Assembly (NCBI GenBank): GCA_020638735.1
Contig: JACKHZ010000008.1
Coordinates: 1,054,001 to 1,118,000 of the forward strand
Direction of reading: 5' to 3'
Length of the DNA stretch: 64,000 nucleotides
Origin: Planctomycetota bacterium
GTDB taxonomy: Bacteria > Planctomycetota > UBA1135 > UBA2386
Positions 9,701 through 17,448 of this stretch are shown piece by piece. The translations under genes and the position numbers were made by a program. The number at the start of each line of letters is the position of its first letter. The first letter of the stretch is position 1. Under the pieces are notes generated by a model. It was not told where the DNA came from, searched no databases, and saw nothing but the letters and a program-made list of their open reading frames with translations.

Positions 9701-12700
9701 GCGTCGGCGCGCCGAGTGCACCGACCGCCGCCGCCGCCAGTTCGCCGTTGGCCGCGCGCAGCTTGATCCAGCGCACGACGAAGAACGACTCGGCGTGCAT
9801 GCGGTACTGCGCCGCCAGCGTGCCGAGGTCGAGCTGCAGCAGCTCGCGGCGCCAGCGCTTGCCGAGCTTCTGCCACAGCTCGTCGCGACGGCGACCGATG
9901 CCGATCGCGCGCGTCAGGTCGTCGTCGAGTTCGCGCCAATCGGCGGCGCAGAGCCACCCGCCGGGCGCCGGTGACGACTGCTGCAGCACCTTCAGCAACT
10001 CGAGCAGCAGCCGCAGCTGCGCGCGGCCCGGGCCCTGCTCGCCGAACACCCCGGCGAGGCCGAGTTGTTCGACGACCGGTGCCAATGCCGCCTGCAGGCC
10101 CGCCGTCGCGCGCTGCAGGCGCTGCACCATCGGCGTCACCTCGCGCGTCACCGCCGGCGTCCAGTCGCCGCGACCGACGCCCCACCACGCATGCTCACTC
10201 GGCACCCCGAGCGCGGCCGACGCGACCCGCAGCGCCTGCACCGCCGCACGCGCGGCGACCACGTCGTCGGCGGTGCCGTTCGCCAGCTCCGGCATCGGCA
10301 GCCGCCGCACGTCGCGCAACGCGACCAGCCTGGCCATCGCCTGGTGCACCGACCAGCCGTGCTCGCGCCGCTTGTGCAGCGCCAAGACGAAGTCGTTGAG
10401 CTGCGCGCGCTGCTGCTGCAGCTCGGCGGCGACGCGCTGCCACTCCGCCGGCGCGCGCTTCTGGCCGAGGTCGAGCGCCAGCTTCAGCTGCTCGAGCACC
10501 GCCTTCGGGCCGCTCTTCTGCGAGTGCAGCTCGAGGCAGAACGGGCCGAGGCCGACGTCGCTGAGCCGCCGGTGCACGACCTCGAGCGCGGCGCGCTTCT
10601 CGGCGACGAACAGCACGCGCTTGCCCGTCGCCAGGCTCTGCGCGATCAGGTTGGTGATGGTCTGCGACTTGCCCGTGCCGGGCGGCCCTTCGAGCACGAA
10701 CGAACGCCCACCGGCGCCCGCCAGCACCGCTGCCAGCTGCGAGCTGTCGGCGTCCTTCGGACAGAACACGTCTTGCGGATCGAGGTCGTCGAGCTCGTCG
10801 CGCGGCTGCTCCGGCACTTCCTGCTGCAGCGGCGCACCGGGCGTCTCGACCAGGTGCTGCAGCACGGGGCTCTGCAGCAGCTCGTCGCGGTCCTGCAGAT
10901 CGAGCCACATCAGGTACTTGGTGAACGAGAAGAAGCCGATGCAGGCGCCCGCCTCGACCTCCCAGCGCGGCATCGCCAGCGTCGCGCGGCGGAACGCGGT
11001 CAGGATCGCGTCGACGTCGACGCCGTGCTCGTCCTCTGGCAGCGCATCGCCGAGCGGCACGTCGAGGTCGAAGTCCTTCTGCAGCAGCTGCAACAGCGTG
11101 GTGTTGACGCGCGGCTCGGCGTCGTCGATGACGAAGCGGAAGCCCTCCTGCACCGACAGCCGCTCGATGACGATCGGCACCAACAGCAGCGGCGCGCGCC
11201 GCGGCTTCTGCGACTGCGGCGACTCGAACCAGCGCAGAAAGCCGATCGCGAGGTAGAGCGTGTTGGCGCCGGTCTCCTCGAGCGACGTGCGCGCGTGGCG
11301 GAAGATCTCGACCAGCCGCGTGTCGAGCTCTTCGCGTTCGAAGTCGCTGCGCATGCGGCCGGCGCGCAGCTCTTCGGCGAGGTACTCGGCCATGCGGTCG
11401 ACGCCGCTGCGCTCCGCGTCGAGCTGCAGGTCGCGCGGATCGCCGTCGCCGCCGAGCTTGGGCTTCGGATACAGGTGCAGCCGCGCGCCGGTCTGCAACC
11501 GATCCTCGAGCGCGGCGAGGTCGTGCGCGCAGAGCCGCACCGTCTTCTTGGTCTCGGCGAAGTTCAGCAACCGGTTGAACATCGACATGTCGAGCAGCTT
11601 CTGCTTCCAGTGCTCGAGGCGATCGTCCGGTGGCGGCGCCTCCGGTGCGGACGGCGATGGCGCGGCGGGCGACGGCGCGATCGCCTCCTCCAGCGAAGCT
11701 TGCGCCGCTGCCGGTGCCGGGCCCACGTTCGTCGGCGCGTCGCCTGCGCCGAGCGCGTCGCCGTCCACCGCCACTGCGAACACGTTGGTGCGAACCGGCA
11801 GCGGGCGCACGCCGACGCGCCGCGCCGCGGCGAGGTCGATCATCGCCACGAACTGCTGGTCGTCCTGCAGCCGGGCCGCGGCCGCCGCGACCGCGCGCTG
11901 CAGCGGCTGCGCCGGGCGCGTGCACGCCACCGTGCACTCGAGCACCTGCACCTGGCCGACCGCGACCAGCTTGCGCAGGCTGACCGCGTCGCCGACGGCG
12001 ACCTCCGGCGTCGAGCCCTGCTGCGTCCAGCAACCGACGAAGGCGTGTTCGCGCAGCAGCACGACGAATGCGTCGAGGCCGATGTGCTCGAGCACCGCGG
12101 CGTAGAGCAGCGTCAGGTCGAGGCAGGTGCCGAGGCGATCGCCGAGCACCTGCTCGGCGAGGCGCACCTTCTGGCCGTGCTGCTCGAAGCTCGGCGGCGG
12201 GCTGACGTAGCGCACGCCGACCGCGCTGAGCGTGTCGTGCACCGCCGCCAGCATCGCCGCGACCCGCTTGCCATCGCGCCGCTGGTAGCCGTCGAGCGCG
12301 CCGTCGCCGGTCGCCACCTCGAGCCGCGCCGACACCGCGGCCAGCACCGGCGCCAGCGCCGGGTGATTGGGCGCGACGAACGCCGCCAGCAGCGCCGGCA
12401 GCGGCTGCAGGCCGGGCCACTCGTTGTAGGCGAGCACGTCGAGCGAACGCACGGTGCGCAGCAGCGGCTGGTCCCCGCGCGTGAGCGTCACGACGAGATC
12501 GCAGCGCTGCCGTTCGAGCGTGTTGGCGAGCGCGGTGGACTCGAGTTGCAGGTCGGGCGGCGGCAGCTGCACCGTCGCGCCGGGCGGCAGTTCGTCGAGA
12601 CGCGCCTCCCACGGTTCGGCGAAGCCCGGCAGCTCCAGGCGCAACACGAGGTCGCGCAGCGGCGCGGCCTCGAGCGAGGTCACCGCGACGCGACGCAGCC

Positions 12701-12803
12701 AGCGCACCGCGCTCTGCTGCATCGCGTAGCACAGCTCGGCGCCGTGTTCGACTTCGACCGTGACCTTCGCCGGGACCTTCGCCGGTGCGTTCGCAGCATC
12801 CAC
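6765..12803 (-). CDS. Giant DUF4011-SF1 helicase-endonuclease-DUF3320 protein, probable phage defence
   Basis: 2012 residues. Order of parts: an N-terminal region with a transglutaminase-like motif (GTCLDL, Cys near residue 227; HAFVG); a DUF4011 region from about residue 393 (DRLEHWKQKLLDMS, NRLLNF); superfamily-1 helicase motifs (Walker A GPPGTGKS with Lys near 712, Walker B VVFDEASQ near 1349, a GDSRQLPP motif, and a C-terminal VQGDERD and VTRARREL); a Vsr/DUF559-type nuclease region (IDLAV...GVECDG, acidic residues near 1692); and DUF3320 at about 1825-1890. From memory, the order DUF4011-helicase-Vsr-DUF3320 is reported as a single-gene antiviral system (called Hhe). A -35/-10-like pair precedes GTG12803 by 7 nt. 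It stands alone with no toxin or modification partner nearby. Confidence 0.82.
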   Translation of the reverse strand: MDAANAPAKVPAKVTVEVEHGAELCYAMQQSAVRWLRRVAVTSLEAAPLRDLVLRLELPGFAEPWEARLDELPPGATVQLPPPDLQLESTALANTLERQRCDLVVTLTRGDQPLLRTVRSLDVLAYNEWPGLQPLPALLAAFVAPNHPALAPVLAAVSARLEVATGDGALDGYQRRDGKRVAAMLAAVHDTLSAVGVRYVSPPPSFEQHGQKVRLAEQVLGDRLGTCLDLTLLYAAVLEHIGLDAFVVLLREHAFVGCWTQQGSTPEVAVGDAVSLRKLVAVGQVQVLECTVACTRPAQPLQRAVAAAAARLQDDQQFVAMIDLAAARRVGVRPLPVRTNVFAVAVDGDALGAGDAPTNVGPAPAAAQASLEEAIAPSPAAPSPSAPEAPPPDDRLEHWKQKLLDMSMFNRLLNFAETKKTVRLCAHDLAALEDRLQTGARLHLYPKPKLGGDGDPRDLQLDAERSGVDRMAEYLAEELRAGRMRSDFEREELDTRLVEIFRHARTSLEETGANTLYLAIGFLRWFESPQSQKPRRAPLLLVPIVIERLSVQEGFRFVIDDAEPRVNTTLLQLLQKDFDLDVPLGDALPEDEHGVDVDAILTAFRRATLAMPRWEVEAGACIGFFSFTKYLMWLDLQDRDELLQSPVLQHLVETPGAPLQQEVPEQPRDELDDLDPQDVFCPKDADSSQLAAVLAGAGGRSFVLEGPPGTGKSQTITNLIAQSLATGKRVLFVAEKRAALEVVHRRLSDVGLGPFCLELHSQKSGPKAVLEQLKLALDLGQKRAPAEWQRVAAELQQQRAQLNDFVLALHKRREHGWSVHQAMARLVALRDVRRLPMPELANGTADDVVAARAAVQALRVASAALGVPSEHAWWGVGRGDWTPAVTREVTPMVQRLQRATAGLQAALAPVVEQLGLAGVFGEQGPGRAQLRLLLELLKVLQQSSPAPGGWLCAADWRELDDDLTRAIGIGRRRDELWQKLGKRWRRELLQLDLGTLAAQYRMHAESFFVVRWIKLRAANGELAAAAVGALGAPTQVRDDLEVALRVRDEEKALAGCERARAACGARWQDGLADWAAFERWLAQARALRQLLLKLVPGSLQPDPTALQALARQLDGLAEGGNALSALCGALFSAHDEFAAGLQQLDAHLQLDEARAFGADAAADLCGNVARRCERWQRSEAELRDHCAYRRAADTAITAGADVLVDAHARGDVAVAELEPVFERAVAEGWLDRIHEREPQLARFRGQDHAAAIERFAELDRQSIRLAAKVVVARLAAELPQLRSTNVGTSELGVLERELKKQRRHKPVRRLLHEIRGLWPRLSPCVLMSPLSVAQFLSREAHRFDLVVFDEASQIPMWDAVGAIGRGRSLIVVGDSRQLPPTSFFQRAAQDDEATDGDVPEDLESVLDECAAAGLPRQSLDWHYRSRHESLIAFSNHHYYQNRLLTFPSPQHAGDGAGVRCVRVAGVYDRAGSQQNRVEAEALVAEVVARLRDPVRSKRSIGVVTFSKAQQTLIEDLLDAERRKDPSLDAALAAADEQLFVKNLENVQGDERDVILFSICYGPDAAGKVYENYGPLNLQGGERRLNVAVTRARRELVVFTSVGPEQVANRTAAAGARHLRNFLDYALRGEAALAAAVERDPSRGTDSPFEAEVMAALVQKGWEVHSQIGCSGYRIDLAVLDPDAPGRYLLGVECDGATYHRAATARDRDRLRQSVLEGLGWRLVRVWSTDWWQDPAGQLERLEAAIDDARRAWAEADAAAAAAAQAAAAAAAAKRDVDAGAVAGAAIAESPVEAGPGPAADAAEPVDMAVAEPAAEPTQVEAFVDPDGPRPYVGAGLPMVQVDAEFTDPLALDLVRTQVRVLLEVEGPLVFDRFVRSVADAWQVSRVTERVRDRAREALPKGALVDGDVVWFDTAQRDAFAGFRTPGEGGSGERDADELPAVEVDNAVAWLLRQHQAIGVDDLLREAARCFGMTRLGSVVRQVMAAAVERLVASGRGQRDEGDGEIVRWRRPE

Positions 12804-12810
12804 GGAGAAG

Positions 12811-12838
12811 ACGGTACCGCTGCCCGCGGGATATGGAA
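12811..12838 (-). promoter_or_regulatory. Candidate promoter of the giant helicase gene
   Basis: On the minus strand TTCCAT (12838-12833), a 16-nt spacer, then TACCGT (12816-12811), 7 nt before GTG12803. The short distance implies a leaderless or nearly leaderless transcript. Confidence 0.4.
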
Positions 12839-12869
12839 GGTGCCCGAGCGTCGCGGTCGACCAGCGACG

Positions 12870-13550
12870 TCACTTCTCCGACCACCTCGGCGGCGACTGC
12901 ACGCTGCTCGCCACGGCCGCTGCGAACCAGGTCCCCGGGTCGCCGATCCGCGCATCGACGTAGCGCGCCCCGGCGACGAACCACCCGGGTATCAACTCGT
13001 CCCCGCCCGCCCTCGGCGGGAAGTAGCGCAACTCCATGGACACGTCGGCAGCGCGCGCCGGGTCTTCGCCGAGCTGCGTCAGGATGGCCGCGACCCCCTT
13101 GCGCACCTGCGATTCGGAGGCCGCCGGCGCCATCGAACCCAGCACCACCTCGAACCGGCCGACGTCGCCCGTCACCGAGATCGCGCCGTCCGGGGCGAGC
13201 GCGATCGACAACCACGCGCAGCCCGCCGTGGCGATGCCACACCACGTCTCACTGGCCCAGACCCAACGCTGACCGTGCATCGCCAGCGCCCGGACTTCCC
13301 ACTCGATCGCCGGCCAGGCCGAACTCCGATCGCGCAGCCAACGCAGCGTCGCGGCTTCGAGCTGCTCGTCGCTGGATCCGGCCGTGACGCCGGGCAACGT
13401 CCCACCATCGCCGATCGCCGATTCCTGCCGCCACCGCAGCAACGGCAACCGCTCCGGCCACTGCCCCGGCTGCAGTGGCTCGATCGTGCCGGGCGCGGCG
13501 CACGCCGCAAGCATCACGACCAACAGTACCTGGGCAGCACGCGCGAACAT
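12870..13550 (-). CDS. Lipoprotein of unknown function, tandem copy 1
   Basis: 226 residues. ATG13550 gives a lipoprotein signal (VVMLAAC lipobox). The mature N-terminus has the phrase W-P-E-R-L-P-L-L-R-W-R-Q-E, closely matching the neighbouring gene (W-P-E-K-L-S-L-L-H-W-R-E), so the two appear to be tandem paralogues that have diverged. The C-terminal half carries an A.SES.VRKGVAAIL segment comparable to the partner's EVRRTIAGFLPALG. I do not recognise a known domain. It lies between the helicase gene and its paralogue on the same strand. Confidence 0.65.
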   Translation of the reverse strand: MFARAAQVLLVVMLAACAAPGTIEPLQPGQWPERLPLLRWRQESAIGDGGTLPGVTAGSSDEQLEAATLRWLRDRSSAWPAIEWEVRALAMHGQRWVWASETWCGIATAGCAWLSIALAPDGAISVTGDVGRFEVVLGSMAPAASESQVRKGVAAILTQLGEDPARAADVSMELRYFPPRAGGDELIPGWFVAGARYVDARIGDPGTWFAAAVASSVQSPPRWSEK

Positions 13551-13602
13551 CTGCGCGAGATAGCCCGGACCACGTCCGACGTCACGCCGTGCGCCCGAGT
13601 GC

Positions 13603-14253
13603 TCAGCCGTTGCGCCCCGGAGTCCCGGTGCGCGCATCGACCAGGAACGGGCCTTCACCGAGCATCCAGACCGGCCGCAGCGTGACGACACCGTCTTCTT
13701 CGCCCTGCCAGATGTAATCGAGGTGCAGCGGGATGTCGGCGGCGAGCGCCGCGTCGAAGCCGAGGGCCGGCAGGAAGCCGGCGATCGTGCGGCGCACCTC
13801 GGCCTCGGGCACGGCAGTGCATTCCGTTCCGGGCGCGACCTCGAACGCGCCGACCGCGAGGTAGTGGCCGTTGATCCCGGTCTCGTCGAGGTAGATGACG
13901 CTCTCCCGATCGGTCGTCGCACCAGCGAAGGCCTGCGTCAGCACCACACAGAAGTTCGGGATCGCAGCCTCGGTGTCTGCCCAGCGGGCCAACGACGTCT
14001 GTTGCAGCTCGACGTGCTGCACACCCTCGTAGTGTGCCAGCAGCCACTCCCGCGCGGCGCGCTCGACGACTTCGTCCCTGGCATCCGCCGGCACCACCCG
14101 ACCGACCACCTTGTCGGCGACCCGCGGCGCTTCCCGCCAGTGCAGCAGCGACAGCTTCTCCGGCCACTTCGCTTCGACTCCGCCATCACCGGACGGCGCT
14201 GCAGCGCACGCAACAAGGCAGAGCACAACCACCATTGAGCAGCAGGTTCGCAT
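13603..14253 (-). CDS. Lipoprotein of unknown function, tandem copy 2
   Basis: 216 residues. ATG14253 is preferred because it begins directly with the lipoprotein signal (VVVLCLVAC lipobox); an upstream in-frame start adds 11 residues that weaken it. It is a diverged paralogue of the gene at 12870-13550, sharing the WPEKLSLLHWRE opening and a similar layout. No catalytic motif is visible. Both are probably anchored in the outer or inner membrane facing the periplasm. Confidence 0.65.
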   Translation of the reverse strand: MRTCCSMVVVLCLVACAAAPSGDGGVEAKWPEKLSLLHWREAPRVADKVVGRVVPADARDEVVERAAREWLLAHYEGVQHVELQQTSLARWADTEAAIPNFCVVLTQAFAGATTDRESVIYLDETGINGHYLAVGAFEVAPGTECTAVPEAEVRRTIAGFLPALGFDAALAADIPLHLDYIWQGEEDGVVTLRPVWMLGEGPFLVDARTGTPGRNG

Positions 14254-14288
14254 GCCCGCATCTTGTGCAGGCACGCCGTGCAGCACCA

Positions 14289-14306
14289 GCGGGAGCCGGC
14301 TCCCGC
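14289..14306 (-). terminator. 18-bp perfect palindrome after the anti-sigma-like gene
   Basis: GCGGGAGCC directly abuts its complement GGCTCCCGC, 4 nt beyond the stop of the minus-strand gene ending at 14311. A terminator-like hairpin or a protein-binding palindrome; no T-tract follows. Confidence 0.4.
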
Positions 14307-14310
14307 GCCG

Positions 14311-16002
14311 CTACTTCGGCAGCGGCACGAACAGCCGGCGCATCGCGACGAACTTCTGCCGCTGCTCGGGGCTCATCGGCACCGTGCGCAGGATCTCCTG
14401 CATGATCGCGACCTGCTGCCGCATCGCCGCCTCGGTGCGGCCGGCGCGCATCATGCGCAGCTCGCTCTCCACCGGCCCGGCGGTGTTCGTCCACAGCGCC
14501 GGATCGGCGCCGCTCATGCGCTCGACGACGCCACGGATCTGCGCGCTGGTCTGGTCGCTGAGCCCGAGCTGTTCGGCGTAGGTGTTGGCGACCGAGCGCG
14601 CGAACTCGGCGGGATTGGCCGCCGACACCGGATCGACGAACTGCCGCGTGAACAGGCTCGAGTGGAACAGGCTGGTGCCCTCGTAGCGCTGCGCACCCTC
14701 GGGGAACATCACCGCCTGCTGCTCCGGCGTCAGCAGCTGCGAGACCTCCTTGTAGAAGCGGTCCTTCGACTCCGCCTCGGCGGCGAGCTTCTGCAGGTCG
14801 AGCTCCTGCGTCGAGTCGGCGACCGCCTGGTTCTCGATCGAGAACATGCGCACCAGCCCGGCGATGCGGTCGCGCTGGCCCTGGTCCATGCCGACGCCGG
14901 CGGCGTCGAGCGTCTTGGCCAGGATGTTGGCCGAGACCAGCGGGTGCGTGTAGGCGCCGTTCGGGCCGCTGCCCGGCAGGCCCGACTTCAGCAGCGCCGG
15001 CACCTGCGCGATCAGCTTGCCGTTGAGCTCGCTGATCCTGGCGATCAGGTCCATCGGCATTTCCTTGCCGTCCTCGATCGCCTTGGCCAGGTCGACGAGC
15101 AACGGCGCCATCTCGTTGGTCACCTCGCCCATCAGCTTCCAGTCGAGCTTGGCCAGCGCGTCGGCGTACTTGGCGTCGTCGAACACCGGCCCGGCGATCT
15201 CCGGCTCCGGCGGCGGCGGCGGCTCGGTGACCGGCACATCGATCGGCTTGGCCGGCTCGCGCAGCAGCTGCAGCTGCAGGTCGGCGTTCTGCTGCTCGAG
15301 CTGGCGCACCTTGTCACGCAGCAGCGCCAGCTCCTCGGCCGAGCTCGGGCTCACCACGGCCGGATCGCGCGCCTCGAGGTGCACGACCTCGCCGGCCATC
15401 GCCGTGCCGTCCTTGTTCAACGTGTGCCAGGTGATGACCCCGGCGACCACCGCGACCGTCAACGACGACGCGGCAAAGACTCCTTGCTTCCAACTGACGG
15501 ACATCGACCTCACCTCCAGTTCGGTTTGCCGGCCCGTGGCGATCTCGCCGAACGGCCCGACTTGGAATCGACTCGGCTCCACCGCGCGCAGCCGGTTGCC
15601 GGCGCGCGCCGCGAACGACAACATCGCCGGCGCCTGGTGCCGCGTGATGCGTGTCTCACCGAGCTCGCGGGCCTCGGCGCCACCTTCGCCGCCCACGACC
15701 TCGACGCACTCGAGGCCTCCTTCGCGCAGCTGCACGTCGAGCTGCACGATCCGCTCGATCGCCGGCGGCGCGCCGCGCGACACGAACGCGCCGACGCACA
15801 CTCCGAGCAGCACGAGCGCCGCGGCGGCCAACGCCCAACGCAGGGACGTGCCGCGCGGCGCCGCGGCGGACACCAGTTCGGGCAGCGGCCCGCGCGCCTG
15901 CTCCTGCAACGCCAGCACGACGCGCGCGGACAGGTCCGGCGGACGGCTGCCGTGAAGCTCGTGCAGCGCGCTGTCGACGATGCGGTCTTCCCAGTCGTTC
16001 AC
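14311..16002 (-). CDS. Anti-sigma-like membrane protein fused to a coiled-coil/Spy-like region
   Basis: 563 residues. GTG16002 overlaps the sigma factor stop (GTGA), the usual layout of an ECF sigma factor and its regulator. The first about 50 residues look like a cytoplasmic sigma-binding region (DWEDRIVDSALHEL) before a transmembrane helix at about 55-74. A second hydrophobic helix follows Met167 (about 173-190), then a coiled coil (ELALLRDKVRQLEQQNADLQLQLL), a Pro-rich linker and a helical C-terminal half with LTPEQQAVMFP and a final MSPEQRQKFVAMR, reminiscent of periplasmic Spy/CpxP-type proteins. A strong ribosome-site-like sequence (TGGAGGTGAG) lies just before Met167, so an internal start making a shorter second product is possible. 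No zinc motif is seen. Confidence 0.65.
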   Translation of the reverse strand: MNDWEDRIVDSALHELHGSRPPDLSARVVLALQEQARGPLPELVSAAAPRGTSLRWALAAAALVLLGVCVGAFVSRGAPPAIERIVQLDVQLREGGLECVEVVGGEGGAEARELGETRITRHQAPAMLSFAARAGNRLRAVEPSRFQVGPFGEIATGRQTELEVRSMSVSWKQGVFAASSLTVAVVAGVITWHTLNKDGTAMAGEVVHLEARDPAVVSPSSAEELALLRDKVRQLEQQNADLQLQLLREPAKPIDVPVTEPPPPPEPEIAGPVFDDAKYADALAKLDWKLMGEVTNEMAPLLVDLAKAIEDGKEMPMDLIARISELNGKLIAQVPALLKSGLPGSGPNGAYTHPLVSANILAKTLDAAGVGMDQGQRDRIAGLVRMFSIENQAVADSTQELDLQKLAAEAESKDRFYKEVSQLLTPEQQAVMFPEGAQRYEGTSLFHSSLFTRQFVDPVSAANPAEFARSVANTYAEQLGLSDQTSAQIRGVVERMSGADPALWTNTAGPVESELRMMRAGRTEAAMRQQVAIMQEILRTVPMSPEQRQKFVAMRRLFVPLPK

Positions 16003-16514
16003 GCGCTCTGCTCCTTGCGTTCGACGCACTCACGCAGCACCGCACGGGTGCGGCGCAACAGCGACTTGACTCCTTGTTCGCCGACGCCGAGGCGTTCGCC
16101 GATCTCGCGCCGCGAACGACGCTCCTCGTAGTTCAGCCGCAGCGCCTCGCGGGCGCGGCCGTCGATGCCCTCGAGGCATTCGCGCAGGTGCACGAGCGAG
16201 CGTTCGCCGCCGTCGTCGCGGGCGAAGCCGTTCCACGTCGCCTCGATCTCGTCGAGCTCGGCGAGCTGGAACGGCGGCCGGCGGAACGCGCGCACGAACA
16301 GGTTGCGCGCCACCGTGCGCAGCCAGCCGGCGGTCGCCGCGTCGCTGCGCTGTTCGAACGGCGCGCGCAGCAGCTGCAGGAACGCCTCCTGCACCAGGTC
16401 GTCCGCCAGCTCCGCCGACGCGCCGAGGAAGCGCAGGTAGCGCCAGACCTCGGCCTGGTGCTGCTGCACCAGCCGCACGACGTCGGCCTCGGCGATGGTC
16501 CGGGTCAGGGTCAC
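15999..16514 (-). CDS. ECF-family RNA polymerase sigma factor
   Basis: 171 residues, the normal ECF length, from GTG16514. Region 2 is visible as YLRFLGASAELADDLVQEAFLQLL, with WLRTVARNLFVRAFRR after it. Region 4 is a helix-turn-helix (RREIGERLGVGEQGVKSLLRRTRAVLRE). Its stop overlaps the start of the membrane-anchored regulator gene downstream, so the pair probably forms a sigma/anti-sigma module. A divergent secreted-protein gene begins 97 bp away and could be a target. A longer in-frame reading up to 16766 has no sigma-like sequence and was not used. Confidence 0.85.
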   Translation of the reverse strand: MTLTRTIAEADVVRLVQQHQAEVWRYLRFLGASAELADDLVQEAFLQLLRAPFEQRSDAATAGWLRTVARNLFVRAFRRPPFQLAELDEIEATWNGFARDDGGERSLVHLRECLEGIDGRAREALRLNYEERRSRREIGERLGVGEQGVKSLLRRTRAVLRECVERKEQSA

Positions 16515-16611
16515 ACGCCCAGAATCCACGAACCCGGCCAGAGGGTGCAGGAACGAACGGGAATTCCCCGGCGCCTGGTCACGGGCCGACGGTCCCGGGC
16601 AACAGCGGGTC

Positions 16612-17394
16612 ATGACACCGCTGTCCCGCACCTTCCGCGCCGCCGCACTCCTGCTGGGCGCATCCCTCGCTGCCCAGGGCACGCCGACCCTGCTCGTCGA
16701 TGTCGAGGCGCTCGCGCCGGACAACCCGGGCGCCTTCTCCCAGCCGGGGCGAATGTCGGGGCTCACCTGGGGCAGCTACCTCGACTTCGCAGCCGACGCC
16801 GACGGCACCGGCAGCGAGCTGTGGCGCACCGACGGCACCGCCGCCGTCACGTGGCTGCACGCCGAGCTGCAGCCCGGCGCCCTCGGCTCGTGGCCGGGCC
16901 GACCGGCGCGCGCCGGCGCGCAGCTGCTGCTGGCGGCGACGCAGACCGAAGCTCCGGCACAACCGATCGGTCGCGAGCCGTTCGCGCTGCCGGTGATGGC
17001 CTGCGCCGAGCCCGTCGGCAACCCGTGCAGCCTCGACCCGGCGACCGCGCCGCTGGCGCGCGGCGACGGCACCCCTTCGCTCGGCGACGCCACCTTCGCG
17101 CTGCACCTCGACGCGGCACCGAGTTCGATCGCCCTGCTGGTGCTCGGCGACCCGGTCGACGTCGCGTTGGCGCCGTGCGAGCTGCGCGTCGCCAACATCA
17201 CCCCGCCGCTGGTGCTGCTGACCGACGCCAACGGCGCGGCGTCCGTGCCGCTGCCGATCCCCGCCGCGCCGGCGTTCGCCGGCCTGCGCGTGGGCGCGCA
17301 ATGGGCGGTGCTCGAGACCGGCGGCCCCCTGCTGGGCTTCGCCGCGGCCAGCAACGGGGTCGACCTGGTGCTGCAGAGCCAATGCGCCGCTTGA
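16612..17394 (+). CDS. Secreted protein with ELWRTDGT-type motif
   Basis: 260 residues with a clear signal peptide (RTFRAAALLLGASLAAQG). Near the N-terminus is an ELWRTDGTA motif, the type repeated in some planctomycete and myxobacterial cell-surface beta-propellers, here present once. The C-terminal about 100 residues resemble the C-terminal domain of several other secreted proteins in this window (a beta-rich stretch then a PIP..P.F.GL...QW pattern). Function unknown. It is divergent from the ECF sigma gene and 54 bp upstream of the kinase-FGE gene. Confidence 0.65.
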   Translation: MTPLSRTFRAAALLLGASLAAQGTPTLLVDVEALAPDNPGAFSQPGRMSGLTWGSYLDFAADADGTGSELWRTDGTAAVTWLHAELQPGALGSWPGRPARAGAQLLLAATQTEAPAQPIGREPFALPVMACAEPVGNPCSLDPATAPLARGDGTPSLGDATFALHLDAAPSSIALLVLGDPVDVALAPCELRVANITPPLVLLTDANGAASVPLPIPAAPAFAGLRVGAQWAVLETGGPLLGFAAASNGVDLVLQSQCAA

Positions 17395-17448
17395 CGACGC
17401 GGCGGCGCCCGCCGAACGTGCCGCCACCTACGCGCGAGGCGTTACGAC

